From Gemmatimonadota bacterium (GTDB lineage: Bacteria > Gemmatimonadota > Gemmatimonadetes > Gemmatimonadales > GWC2-71-9), in NCBI GenBank assembly GCA_003222235.1, contig QHVD01000146.1, positions 1-15,791 on the forward strand: a DNA stretch of 15,791 nt, given 5' to 3'. The notes under the pieces are model-generated. The model saw only the letters and a list, made by a program, of their open reading frames with translations. It made no database searches and had not been told where the DNA came from. Numbering within the stretch: the first letter of the stretch is position 1; each line of letters starts with the position of its first letter. The translations under genes were made by a program, and so were the position numbers. Shown one piece after another: positions 6,868 through 15,791 of the stretch.

Positions 6868-7731
6868 ATGCGAAACTTGACCAGGCGCAGGCTGCTATCT
6901 GTCACCTTGGGTGCGGCAACCGCCGCCGTCGCGGGCGACGCGCTGCTCGTCGAACCCACGGAAATCAAGGTGACCCACCACGACGTCCCCGTCCCTGAGT
7001 TGCCGCCTGCGCTCGAAGGCCTCCGCATCGGCTGCCTCACCGACGTCCACCTGTATCACAACATTTCGGCGGCGGCCCGGGCGGCGCTCGAGCATCTGCA
7101 TCGCGAGCGGCCTGAGGTCGTGGTATTGATCGGCGACATCTGCAACTCCCGAGACGATCTGGCGAACTTGGCCGCGTGGGCGCGGCAGGCCCGCGGCAGC
7201 GCCGCGACGTTCGCCACCCTCGGCAATTGGGAGCACGATGCCGGGATCGACCGTTTCACGGGCGAGCGCGTCTATGACCGGGCGGGTGTCGAGCTGCTTT
7301 ACAACTCCACGGGTCGCGTGACGGTGGGCGGCGCAACGCTCGCCGTCGTGGGGATCGACGACCCGGTGCTCGGCGAGCCCGACCTCCCTACCGCCCTGGC
7401 CGGCGTCCGCGCGGGCGACGTGAGCACTTGGGTGATGCACGGTCCGGGCTACGTGGACACGGTCCCGCGGCAGACCGCACCGAAACCGGCGGTAATCCTC
7501 GCGGGGCACACGCACGGCGGCCAGATTCGGCTGCCGTTCTACACGCCCTACACACCGGTGGGTAGCGGTCGCTTCGTCGCGGGTTGGTACCGCGACACCG
7601 TCGCGCCGCTCTACGTCTCGCGCGGTATCGGAACGGTGCTCGTGCCGGCTCGGCTGTTCTGCCCGCCGGAGCTGCCCGTGTTCACCTTGCGGCGGGGGCC
7701 GCCACACGATGGCCCGCGGGCGCCGGCGTGA
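6868..7731 (+). CDS. Tat-exported calcineurin-like metallophosphoesterase (YaeI/YkuE type)
   Basis: Metal-dependent phosphoesterase of 287 residues from the ATG at 6868; a TTG nine bases upstream is possible. The N-terminus TRRRLLSV followed by an alanine-rich hydrophobic stretch (about 5-27) is a twin-arginine type signal or anchor, placing the enzyme at or outside the cytoplasmic membrane. Metal-site motifs in order: LTDVH (D59, H61), GD (D90), GNWEH at 119-123 (N120), VMH (H191), and GHTHGGQ at 213-219 (H214, H216). The usual GNHD/E block appears as GNWEH. Relatives of this type include YaeI/YkuE-like phosphodiesterases and the LpxG UDP-diacylglucosamine hydrolases, so a lipid or nucleotide-sugar substrate is plausible but unproven. 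No clear Shine-Dalgarno is seen. Its last 50 nt overlap the oppositely oriented phosphoesterase gene. Confidence 0.9.
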   Translation: MRNLTRRRLLSVTLGAATAAVAGDALLVEPTEIKVTHHDVPVPELPPALEGLRIGCLTDVHLYHNISAAARAALEHLHRERPEVVVLIGDICNSRDDLANLAAWARQARGSAATFATLGNWEHDAGIDRFTGERVYDRAGVELLYNSTGRVTVGGATLAVVGIDDPVLGEPDLPTALAGVRAGDVSTWVMHGPGYVDTVPRQTAPKPAVILAGHTHGGQIRLPFYTPYTPVGSGRFVAGWYRDTVAPLYVSRGIGTVLVPARLFCPPELPVFTLRRGPPHDGPRAPA

Positions 7732-8625
7732 AAAACTCGTCCATGTCCGGCGCGTCGGCCGCGGCATTTGGAAACGCCGTCACGCCCAGCCACTTGAGTG
7801 ATAACCGCAGGGCGCTCTGATGCTGGTATGGCGTGCTAGACCGGTAGCCGCGCTTCGCTTTCGGACTCACCACCACCCAGGCGATCCGCCCGCCCCCCTT
7901 GGTGCTGTCGCTGACCGCCTCGTCGAATGCGATGATCAGCAGGCCGTCCCGTTGGAACGTCGGGCTCGCGATGAGCGGCTCGATATTGGTCTTGAGCCAC
8001 GCATCGGCCGTGCTCAACGGGCAGTCGTGCGCGTCGTTGCACAGGTTCGGCACCAGCATCGAGTAGTTGGGCAGCGTGCCCGCCGCCAGGTCCACTGCGA
8101 ACTGGCTGAACGGCACCATGTTGTTCCGTTGCGCCGTGTCGTTCACCACATCCGAGAGCAGCGCGATGACGTTGTGCTTCCGGGCGTATTTGCGTCTACC
8201 GGACCCGGCGTATCCCACGTAGGGTAGGTCTTCCGCGTACGACCTCCACGTCTTCCCGGCCGCGATCAGCCGCCGCACGACGTTGTCCGTGGAGACGATC
8301 TTCCCGTAGCCGTCGTCGTTCGCGATGGTGTCCCCCACGGTCATCATGAAGTAGTTGCCGATCGACGGGTGCGTGTTGGCGTAGAATTGCGTCGCCAGGC
8401 CGTACTGTTGCGCCAGGCCGTTCAGATACGGCATCGACGGGTTGCCGATTACACGCGCGAAATCCGCGTTCTCTTCGACCACGATGAACACGTGCTCGGG
8501 GGATGTGCCCGTTCCGGGCCCCGGCCGTGAGGCGCGGTTCTGACCCGTGCCGCACGCCAGGAGCAGCAGCGCCGCGCACCCCAGCGCACCCGCGGCGAGT
8601 GCGCGCCGCGGAGCCGCGGCGACCA

Positions 8626-8626
<1 letters not shown>
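7682..8626 (-). CDS. lipoprotein of the phosphoesterase (acid phosphatase / phospholipase C) superfamily
   Basis: Secreted phosphoesterase of 314 residues with a lipoprotein signal: basic N-terminus, hydrophobic core, and lipobox LLAC with C25 as lipidation site. Mature-domain motifs fit the PF04185-type family: VFIVVEEN at 46-53, HPSIGNYFMMTVG at 86-98, PNLCNDAHDC at 193-202, FDEA at 234-237 and YQHQSALR at 267-274 with a late histidine typical of the metal site. Family members hydrolyse phosphomonoesters or phospholipids outside the cytoplasm. The ATG overlaps the glmS stop by one base (TAATG), so it is translated with glmS. Its 3' end overlaps the convergent metallophosphoesterase by 50 nt. 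Exact substrate unknown. Confidence 0.88.
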
Positions 8627-10452
<1,826 letters not shown>

Positions 10453-10453
10453 C

Positions 10454-10717
10454 TCAGGATTCCTCCGTGAACGACGCGCCCGCGCCGGGCGAAGAGCCGA
10501 GCAGCGGCTCGCCCCGCGCGACGAGCCCGAATTGCGCAAGCTGCGCGAGCTTGTCGATCAGCTGCCCCGCCATCTCTTCGGGCAGAAGCAGGGCACCGCA
10601 CTCGACGCACAGCACTCCGACGTACCCCACAGGGCTCGTCGGGTGCTCGCGCCCGTGGGGCGGGCGATAACGTGTCGCTGCCTGCAGGACCAGTCCTGCG
10701 CAACGGCGGCATAGCAT
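10454..10717 (-). CDS. small zinc-ribbon-like protein of unknown function
   Basis: An 87-residue protein starting MLCRRCAGLVLQ and containing VLCVECGALLL, giving a CxxC pair near residue 3 and a second CxxC pair near residue 37, the layout of a zinc ribbon. A short predicted helix (EEMAGQLIDKLAQLAQFG) follows, then a low-complexity tail. The start is strongly supported: AGGAGGAG at 10722-10729 lies four bases before the ATG. The stop is one base before the glmS start, so it is the leading gene of the glmS operon. No specific family is recognised; a regulatory or scaffold role is possible, but this is only context. Confidence 0.72.
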   Translation of the reverse strand: MLCRRCAGLVLQAATRYRPPHGREHPTSPVGYVGVLCVECGALLLPEEMAGQLIDKLAQLAQFGLVARGEPLLGSSPGAGASFTEES

Positions 10718-10940
10718 GGTTCTCCTCCTCGCCGCGTGTTGCGGCTCTCCGGGTGGCGCGGTACGTCCCTCTCTCAAGATTGAGGCCGGAGGGGCTCGGA
10801 TCCGGCGCCGACCTCCCACTCGGTTCGCGCGCCACGAGTTGGCTGAAGCGGCCGCGCCTCACCCGCTGGCAGGCGCATGCTGGCGCGTCGGAGAAACGTG
10901 GCAGCGCCGCTACAGGATGTGGATGGAGCACCGCGACTTT

Positions 10941-10991
10941 AGCCCTGCCCAATCCGATGGCGCTCCGATAAGCCGCTCGGAGAACAGGGCT
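10941..10991. repeat. inverted repeat with 7-bp arms
   Basis: AGCCCTG at 10941-10947 is the exact reverse complement of CAGGGCT at 10985-10991, with 37 bases between them that include a small CCGA/TCGG pair. On the minus strand this would be in the glmS operon leader. It may be chance. Confidence 0.3.
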
Positions 10992-11025
10992 TAGCGCCGG
11001 CCCTACCGGTGCACAACTCCTGCAC

Positions 11026-11102
11026 GCTTCTCTCGGGAGCGAGTGAGCCGCGCTAGCGGCGGGCGGCCCAGGCGGCAGGGCTGCCCTCTCGCTCTGAGAA
11101 GC
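11026..11102 (+). promoter_or_regulatory. highly structured 77-nt leader element (possible three-way junction RNA)
   Basis: Nested complementary segments form an outer stem GCTTCTC (11026-11032) with GAGAAGC (11096-11102). A second stem GAGCGAG (11037-11043) pairs with CTCGCTC (11088-11094). Inside are a hairpin GCCGC/GCGGC (11047-11051 with 11056-11060) and a 9-bp hairpin GGGCGGCCC with GGGCTGCCC (11061-11069 with 11078-11086, one G-U pair). It ends 31 nt before the ATG at 11134. It is not a tRNA, as T-loop and anticodon arms are missing. A cis-regulatory RNA or small RNA is possible; high GC makes chance folding a real alternative. Confidence 0.45.
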
Positions 11103-11133
11103 TCGTTTCTTCCTGTGACAGAGGGCCCTAGTC

Positions 11134-12042
11134 ATGCCTGACGCGGCTTCCCACCCGCCGCTGGTGCTCCTCGCAAACGCGCAGGAGTGGTTCTCGCGCT
11201 CACTCGAGAGCATCCTGCGCCCCGCAGGGTACGCCGTGCTCAAGGTGTACACCGCATCCGACGCAATGGAGACGGCGCGACGGACGCTGCCCGACGTACT
11301 CATCCTCGACACCGAGCTTCCGGACGCGAACGTCTTCGCCCTGTGTCGCGCGCTGCGCCTGGACCCCTACATCACCGCCAGCACGCTGATCCTGCTCACG
11401 ACCCCGGGGCCGGTCGTGCGCCAGCAGCTGCTCGACGCGCTGCGCGCCGGGGCGAGCGGGCTGTGGGGCCCGCCCCTTGATACCGAGGAATTCGTGCTGC
11501 GCCTGGAAGGACAGTTGCGCCTTAAGGGCGACGCCGACCATGCGCGGGAGCAAGGCTTGGTGGACCCTCGCACCGGGCTCTACAACGCCCGGGGGCTGGC
11601 GCGCCGCGCCCGCGAGCTCGCCGCCCAGGTCGATCGCGCGCATGCGCCGCTTGCCTGTCTCGCGCTCGCCGTCGATCAGAGTGAGCCACACGGCGCCGGC
11701 GGCGGCGGGGACGACCTCGCCCTGGAGGCGCTCGCCCGGTTACTCCAAGGAACGGCGCGGCTGTCGGACACGACGGGGCGCCTGGGGCCCACGGAGTTCG
11801 CTGTGCTGGCGCCTTTGACCAGCCGCGCCGGGGTGGCGCGGATGGGTCAGCGCCTCGCCGAGGTGACGGAGTCCGGCCCGATGCTCCGCCTGCGTGCCGG
11901 CTACGACGCGGCGTCGGGCTTTCGCGACGCCGCGCTCGACCCCACTGAGCTGCTGACCCGAGCCCGCGCGGCGCTACGGGTGTCCCAGGCGGACCCCGCC
12001 GGGCCCTGGCTCCGGCCGTTCGAGGCGGGCCCTATGGCTTGA
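11134..12042 (+). CDS. response-regulator-like protein with receiver and degenerate GGDEF domains
   Basis: 302 residues in two domains. The receiver domain (about 9-128) keeps the phosphoacceptor aspartate D59 in LILDTELPD, but the acidic pair that binds Mg is replaced (LLANAQE at 12-18), and the switch lysine is replaced in GPPLD at 112-116. The second domain (about 140-295) starts with DPRTGLYNARG, the typical GGDEF-domain entry, but the active-site loop reads GPTEF at 218-222 instead of GGDEF/GGEEF. It therefore probably does not make cyclic di-GMP and may instead act as a binding or scaffold protein. GAGG lies about nine bases before the ATG. It precedes an NtrC-type regulator and a histidine kinase, separated by about 310 bp, so it may be its own unit. 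Confidence 0.85.
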   Translation: MPDAASHPPLVLLANAQEWFSRSLESILRPAGYAVLKVYTASDAMETARRTLPDVLILDTELPDANVFALCRALRLDPYITASTLILLTTPGPVVRQQLLDALRAGASGLWGPPLDTEEFVLRLEGQLRLKGDADHAREQGLVDPRTGLYNARGLARRARELAAQVDRAHAPLACLALAVDQSEPHGAGGGGDDLALEALARLLQGTARLSDTTGRLGPTEFAVLAPLTSRAGVARMGQRLAEVTESGPMLRLRAGYDAASGFRDAALDPTELLTRARAALRVSQADPAGPWLRPFEAGPMA

Positions 12043-12130
12043 TCCGGAAGCTCGCGAGCGAGGCTCGTTACCACCACCGTCACCACCAGGACCAACCACT
12101 TGAACCGTAACACGGCCGCGAGGCAACCTG

Positions 12131-12153
12131 CCCGCTCCCCCTCGGGGTGCGGG
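12131..12153. repeat. GC-rich hairpin downstream of the receiver-GGDEF gene
   Basis: CCCGC-T-CCCC, loop CTC, GGGG-T-GCGGG folds into a stem of nine pairs with one T-T mismatch. It is about 90 nt past the stop codon. No T-tract follows, so intrinsic termination is uncertain. Confidence 0.4.
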
Positions 12154-12258
12154 TAACCCACCTGCCACAAGGTCAGGACAGCGTCGGCGCGGGCCCTTCG
12201 CAATCGGTCACGACGTAACGACCTGAGGAACGCGCGGGACCTAACGCGCCATCCCACG

Positions 12259-12274
12259 TGGTGCTATTCTTGCA
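12259..12274 (+). promoter_or_regulatory. promoter candidate: sigma-54 -24/-12 type, or extended -10 sigma-70 type
   Basis: TGGTGCTATTCTTGCA fits TGGYRYR-N4-TTGCW with GG (12260-12261) and GC (12272-12273) exactly ten bases apart, the sigma-54 hallmark. The same bases contain TGCTATTCT, a good extended -10 box for the housekeeping sigma factor, without a clear -35. Either way transcription would begin near 12280-12285, about 75 nt before the NtrC-type gene. Confidence 0.5.
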
Positions 12275-12355
12275 TGGGTCTTTGGGGAGACTGGAGTCCG
12301 CTTTGGCGTGCGGCGCCGGTGGGCGCAGAAGCGGCGGACACATTAGGGGACCTCG

Positions 12356-13897
12356 ATGTCAATCTCTCCCGGTTCGGAGACTGCGGACCGCCGAACGGAG
12401 TTGGGCACGACGCGCGGCGTCGGACAGTTGGTGCCTGTCGATCCGGCTACCAGAGCAACCATCCGTATCCTGATCGTCGACGACGAGCGCACGCTACGCG
12501 AGAGCTGCGCCAGCGCGCTGGCCGTCGATGGCTACAACGCCACGGTGTGCGGCCGGGGCGAGGAAGCCCAGGAGCTGCTGCGGCGCCGGGCGTTCGACAT
12601 CGTCCTGATCGATCTGTACATGGGTCAAGTCCCCGGGATGCAGCTGCTCAGCGCCGCCCTCGCGACCAACCCCGACACGATCGCCATCGTCATCACCGGC
12701 AAGCCGACCGTCGAAACGAGCATCGAGGCGTTGCGCGCCGGGGCGTGGGACTATCTCCCCAAGCCGTTCACTGGTGCCCAGCTCCAGATTCTGGTGGGCC
12801 GGGCGGCACACGCCGTCGTGGTCGCGCGCGAAACACGCGCGCAGCACGCGAAGGGCGGAGCTCCCGCCGGCAAACCCGAGGAACTCTCCCTCCTCGGGAA
12901 CGCGCCGCGCTTCCGGGAGGCGATCTCGCTCGCCCGGCGCGTGGCGGCGACGGACGCGTCGGTGTTCATCACCGGCGAGAGCGGCAGCGGCAAGGAGATC
13001 ATCGCGCAGTTCATCCACCAGCACAGCCGGCGTGCGAGCCGCCAGATGGTGGCGATCAACTGCGCCGCCCTGCCGGAGACGCTCCTCGAATCGGAAATGT
13101 TCGGGCACGTGAAGGGCGCCTTCACGGGGGCGATCCGCGACAAACCCGGGCTGCTGGAGGCGGCCAACGGGGGCACGATGTTCTTGGACGAGCTGATCGA
13201 GATGCCGAAGCCGATCCAGGCGAAGCTGCTGCGGGTGATTCAGGACGGCGTGGTGCGCCGCGTCGGGAGCGAGAGCACCGATGCGATCGTGAACGTCCGG
13301 TTCATCGCGGCCACGAACCGCCATCCCGAAGACGCGGTGCGCTCCGGCACGCTGCGCGAGGACCTGTATTACCGCCTCCGCGTCGTGCCGATCCACGTGC
13401 CGTCGCTGCGTGAGCGGCCGGACGACGTCCCGCTGCTCGCGAACCACTTTCTCGCGTACTACTGGCAGCGTCACCGCGGCATCGACGCACAGCTACCGAC
13501 GCTCAGCAAAGCCGCGATCTGGGCTCTGTGCGCGCACTCCTGGCCCGGCAACGTGCGCGAGTTGCAGAACGTGGTGGAGCACGCGGTGGTGCTGCTCGAG
13601 CCCGGCGCGGACGTGGAGCCCGAGGACATTCCCTTCATCAGCGACCACCGCGGGGACGCCGATCTCAAGGCGCTCACCGAGGACGCGAGCATGGAAGAGA
13701 GCTACTATGCGGCCCGGGATCGGCTGCTGGCCAAGTTCGACAAGCGCTATCTGACGCGCGTGGTGATCCGCGCTGGGGGGAACCTGTCCAAGGCCGCGCG
13801 GATGGCGCGCGTGGACCGGACCACGTTCTACCGGCTGATGGAGCGCCACGGGCTGCAGCGCAACCTGCTCGGCGGTGGCGAGGGCGAGGAGGAGTGA
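12356..13897 (+). CDS. NtrC-family sigma-54-dependent response regulator
   Basis: Bacterial enhancer-binding transcription activator, 513 residues. The receiver domain (about 36-155) has intact acidic pair D42/D43, phosphoacceptor D86 and K136 in LPKPF. The AAA+ domain (about 178-405) has Walker A GESGSGKE (207-214), the sigma-54 contact loop GAFTGA (254-259), Walker B GGTMFLDE (272-279), and LYYRLRV. The C-terminus has a Fis-type helix-turn-helix (AGGNLSKAARMARVDRTTFYRLM). All elements needed to activate sigma-54 RNA polymerase are present. AGGGGA lies seven bases before the ATG. The stop overlaps the start of the histidine kinase (GTGA), so the two form a two-component pair. Proximity to a polysaccharide export gene suggests control of surface glycan, which is inference. 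Confidence 0.96.
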   Translation: MSISPGSETADRRTELGTTRGVGQLVPVDPATRATIRILIVDDERTLRESCASALAVDGYNATVCGRGEEAQELLRRRAFDIVLIDLYMGQVPGMQLLSAALATNPDTIAIVITGKPTVETSIEALRAGAWDYLPKPFTGAQLQILVGRAAHAVVVARETRAQHAKGGAPAGKPEELSLLGNAPRFREAISLARRVAATDASVFITGESGSGKEIIAQFIHQHSRRASRQMVAINCAALPETLLESEMFGHVKGAFTGAIRDKPGLLEAANGGTMFLDELIEMPKPIQAKLLRVIQDGVVRRVGSESTDAIVNVRFIAATNRHPEDAVRSGTLREDLYYRLRVVPIHVPSLRERPDDVPLLANHFLAYYWQRHRGIDAQLPTLSKAAIWALCAHSWPGNVRELQNVVEHAVVLLEPGADVEPEDIPFISDHRGDADLKALTEDASMEESYYAARDRLLAKFDKRYLTRVVIRAGGNLSKAARMARVDRTTFYRLMERHGLQRNLLGGGEGEEE

Positions 13898-15042
13898 CCC
13901 AGCCGCGCAGGACCCCCACGGACCACGGGCGCGGCCTCGAGATCGCGCGGGGCCCGGCCCCGCCGGCCGAGCCGCTGGCGGGCGTGTCCTCCGAGGCCAT
14001 CACGACCGCCACCCGGCGCGTGGCGGAGCGCTGGCGCGACGAGGTGGCGGCGAGGCAACCCGACGTGGGAGATCCCGACATGGTCGCCGGCGTGCTCGCC
14101 GCCCTGGCGCTCGCGATCGACCAGCGGCGCCCCGGGTACGTCACGCAACTCGTGCCGCGCCCCGCGCCGACCCTCGCTGACCGACTGGTCGAGATGCTCC
14201 AGACGGAGCTGCTGCGCTCATGGTCGCAGACGGCGGACACGATCTCGCCCCGCGCGATCCTTGGCACCCTGAACGCCCTCGAGGACGTGCGGCAGGCGCT
14301 GGCAGAGGGCGCCGCCCAGGAGCTCGGCTCCCACCTCACCGGCGTGGACGGCCTGGAGCTGCTGGTGGAAGTGATCCACGACCTGCGGTCGCCGCTCACG
14401 TCCATTCTGTTCCTGGCGGAGACGCTGCAGCGCGGGCAGAGCGGTGACGTGAACGACGTGCAGCGGCGGCAGCTGGGGCTCATTTACAGCGCGGCCCTCG
14501 GGCTCTCCGCCCTCGTGAGCGACGCGATCGAGCTGGCCCGGGGCGGCAGCGCCCTGGCGGACCGCGTGCTGTCGCCCTTCTCGGTCACCGAGGTGATGGA
14601 GTCGGTGCGAACCATCGTCCAACCGATGGCCGAAGAGAAGGGCCTTGCGATGCACCTTGCGCCCCCCGGCGCCGACCGCCGCCTCGGTTCTCCGATGGCG
14701 CTCTCCCGGGTGCTGCTCAACCTCACGACCAACGCCCTCAAGTTCACCGAGCGGGGCTTCGTCGAGATCGCGTGCGAGGAGCGCAGCGCCAGCCGTGTGG
14801 TGATTTCGGTGCGGGACTCGGGGCCCGGGATCAACCCCGAGGCGCTGGCCAGCCTGTACCAGCCGTTCCGGCGCGCCCGCGGCCGTCCCGGCTATTGCTT
14901 CTCCGGAACGGGGCTGGGGCTCGCCATCACCCGCAAGCTGGTGGAAGCGATGGGTTCCACCCTGCGCATCGAGACGCGCCCCAACTGGGGCACGCGATTC
15001 TTCTTCGAGCTGGACCTCCCACTCTACCACCCCGCGCTGTAG
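13894..15042 (+). CDS. soluble sensor histidine kinase
   Basis: 382 residues from the GTG at 13894, which overlaps the regulator stop (GTGA) and has AGGAGG directly upstream. The C-terminal half is a HisKA-HATPase kinase: H-box IHDLRSPL with H162, N-box NLTTNALKF (276-284, N276/N280), G1 DSGPGI (308-313), F-box YQPFRR, G2 GTGLGLA (338-344). The N-terminal about 155 residues are charged and helical with no membrane segment and no PAS or GAF domain that I recognise, so sensing is cytoplasmic or by a partner protein. The genetic coupling makes it the probable kinase for the NtrC-type regulator. The order regulator-then-kinase is somewhat less common. Confidence 0.94.
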   Translation: MTQPRRTPTDHGRGLEIARGPAPPAEPLAGVSSEAITTATRRVAERWRDEVAARQPDVGDPDMVAGVLAALALAIDQRRPGYVTQLVPRPAPTLADRLVEMLQTELLRSWSQTADTISPRAILGTLNALEDVRQALAEGAAQELGSHLTGVDGLELLVEVIHDLRSPLTSILFLAETLQRGQSGDVNDVQRRQLGLIYSAALGLSALVSDAIELARGGSALADRVLSPFSVTEVMESVRTIVQPMAEEKGLAMHLAPPGADRRLGSPMALSRVLLNLTTNALKFTERGFVEIACEERSASRVVISVRDSGPGINPEALASLYQPFRRARGRPGYCFSGTGLGLAITRKLVEAMGSTLRIETRPNWGTRFFFELDLPLYHPAL

Positions 15043-15064
15043 CCCTTTTCAGCTTTAGCCCGTT

Positions 15065-15791
15065 TCAGAAGATCTTCGTCAGCGTGTAGATCGTGACCGG
15101 TATGCCCAGCAGCACTGAGATCAGGTATGCCGACTGGTGGAGCCCCCCGCCGGGTCCCAGGCGTGGCACGACGATCACGTCGCCGGGGTGCAGACCGAGG
15201 TCATCCACCGTGCTCCCGGCCGCTAGCGCCTCTCGGAGCGCGTCCCCCTCCCAGATCGTCTTGCCGCTGCGCCGGATCTTCAGGTCCTGGAGCTTGGCCT
15301 CGTGCGTCGTCCCGCCGGCGGCCATCAGCACGGCCGGGATCACCGCGTCGGCCGGCACGCTGTAGTATCCGGGGCGCGTCAGCTCTCCCGTCACCGCCAG
15401 GCCCACGAGGGCGTGAACGTGTACGACGGGGTCTCTGATGTAACGGGCGACCTCCCCGGCGAGTCGCGACTCGAGCTCCGTGCGCAGCACCCCGTGCAGC
15501 GGCACCACTCCCACCACCGGCAGCGTCAGCTCCTGCGACGAGCCCACGGTGAACGTGTCTGACAGTTGCTGCTCGGAGGACTTCACGACGGGTCCGGAGG
15601 ACGTCACCGCGGGCGGCGTCGGATCCTCGACTGCGATCAGGATCCTGTCCCCGACGTGGAAGTCGCCCTCGTCGAGCCGCGACCGGATGTAGGCGGCCTC
15701 GGCGCGCTCGGAGTCGGACAGCCCTCCGCGATTCTGCGACGCCATCTCCTCGAGCTGCCGCAGCCGGCTCTCGAGCTCGGTGCGGGTCTGC
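15065..15791 (-). CDS. polysaccharide export protein, Wza-like (Poly_export + SLBB), partial at N-terminus
   Basis: C-terminal part of an outer-membrane or periplasmic polysaccharide export protein; the frame is open to the window edge, so the start and any signal peptide are missing. The first visible residues (TELESRLRQLEE) look like a coiled coil. Next comes the export domain, with GDFHVGDRI, LSDTFTVG, LTLPVVGVVPLHG and a terminal-half motif VARYIRDPVVHVHAL. An SLBB-type repeat follows (GELTRPGYYSVPADAVIPAVLMAAGG, split here only for naming), then LHPGDVIVVP. The C-terminus is hydrophobic (YLISVLLGIPVTIYTL), a single membrane helix as in Wza. It converges on the histidine kinase with only 22 nt between stops and no visible terminator. 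It exports exo- or capsular polysaccharide together with a Wzc-type partner, which is not in the window. Confidence 0.9.
   Translation of the reverse strand, partial: QTRTELESRLRQLEEMASQNRGGLSDSERAEAAYIRSRLDEGDFHVGDRILIAVEDPTPPAVTSSGPVVKSSEQQLSDTFTVGSSQELTLPVVGVVPLHGVLRTELESRLAGEVARYIRDPVVHVHALVGLAVTGELTRPGYYSVPADAVIPAVLMAAGGTTHEAKLQDLKIRRSGKTIWEGDALREALAAGSTVDDLGLHPGDVIVVPRLGPGGGLHQSAYLISVLLGIPVTIYTLTKIF

Larger units (their letters stand above)
10718..11133. other. divergent intergenic region between the glmS operon and the receiver-GGDEF gene
   Basis: About 416 bp with no believable coding frame. It must carry promoters for both directions, but I see no clear -35/-10 pair. It holds a 7-bp inverted repeat (10941-10991) and a strongly foldable element (11026-11102) just upstream of the plus-strand gene. 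Confidence 0.6.
12043..12355. other. intergenic region upstream of the sigma-54 activator gene
   Basis: 313 bp without a supported gene. It contains a GC-rich hairpin (12131-12153) and a promoter candidate (12259-12274). Open frames on both strands here lack recognisable motifs; a minus-strand frame with a short hydrophobic stretch overlaps the upstream gene and looks accidental. Confidence 0.55.

Noticed and set aside
11026..11102. The 77-nt foldable element with a 7-bp outer stem was considered as a tRNA.
   Set aside because: The second stem stacks on the first, and there is no T-loop sequence, anticodon arm or CCA-type end.
10718..11133. glmS ribozyme upstream of the glmS operon.
   Set aside because: A protein gene directly precedes glmS, and the expected ribozyme core is not seen; that ribozyme is known mainly from Firmicutes.
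12043..12257. Minus-strand frame with a short hydrophobic stretch (WLVLVVTVVV), a possible small membrane protein.
   Set aside because: The frame runs antisense into the 3' end of the receiver-GGDEF gene and lacks a convincing start; the hydrophobic run comes from a repeated ACC-rich stretch.
12494..13474. Minus-strand open frame of 326 codons across the NtrC-type gene.
   Set aside because: Shadow of a gene with all canonical motifs on the other strand.

Overview
The window is GC-rich bacterial chromosome with tightly packed genes. Codon use, the type of Wza-like export protein at the right edge and the overall style suggest Gemmatimonadota or a similar soil/sediment lineage. That placement is an impression from protein character; no marker gene here proves it.

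Left half, minus strand (6394 to 1). Seven genes lie head to tail with 4-nt overlaps or very short gaps. In transcription order they are a two-domain transaldolase, an NAD-dependent sugar epimerase (frameshifted), a sugar-1-phosphate nucleotidyltransferase, a GHMP sugar kinase of the heptose-7-phosphate kinase type, a short-chain dehydrogenase, a Gfo/Idh oxidoreductase, and a GmhB-type HAD phosphatase cut by the window edge. Kinase, phosphatase and nucleotidyltransferase together are the classical route to an activated higher-carbon sugar (GDP-heptose type). The transaldolase, epimerase and two oxidoreductases make the set resemble the octose branch of lincosamide antibiotic biosynthesis. This is the most interesting part of the window. 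A SIS-type isomerase (GmhA/LmbN-like), needed for such a route, is not seen and may lie past the left edge. A near-consensus CRP/FNR-family palindrome sits just upstream of the operon.

Centre (6868-10717). A plus-strand Tat-type metallophosphoesterase converges on a minus-strand operon made of a small zinc-ribbon protein, glmS (glucosamine-6-phosphate synthase) and a lipoprotein of the acid phosphatase/phospholipase C superfamily. GlmS supplies amino sugar for the envelope and polysaccharide.

Right half (11134-15791). A plus-strand regulatory block starts with a degenerate receiver-GGDEF protein, preceded by a highly foldable 77-nt leader. It is followed by an NtrC-type sigma-54 activator and an overlapping soluble histidine kinase. 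The block converges on a minus-strand polysaccharide export protein that runs off the window. The window as a whole looks like the edge of an exopolysaccharide or glycan locus with its precursor supply and its two-component control.
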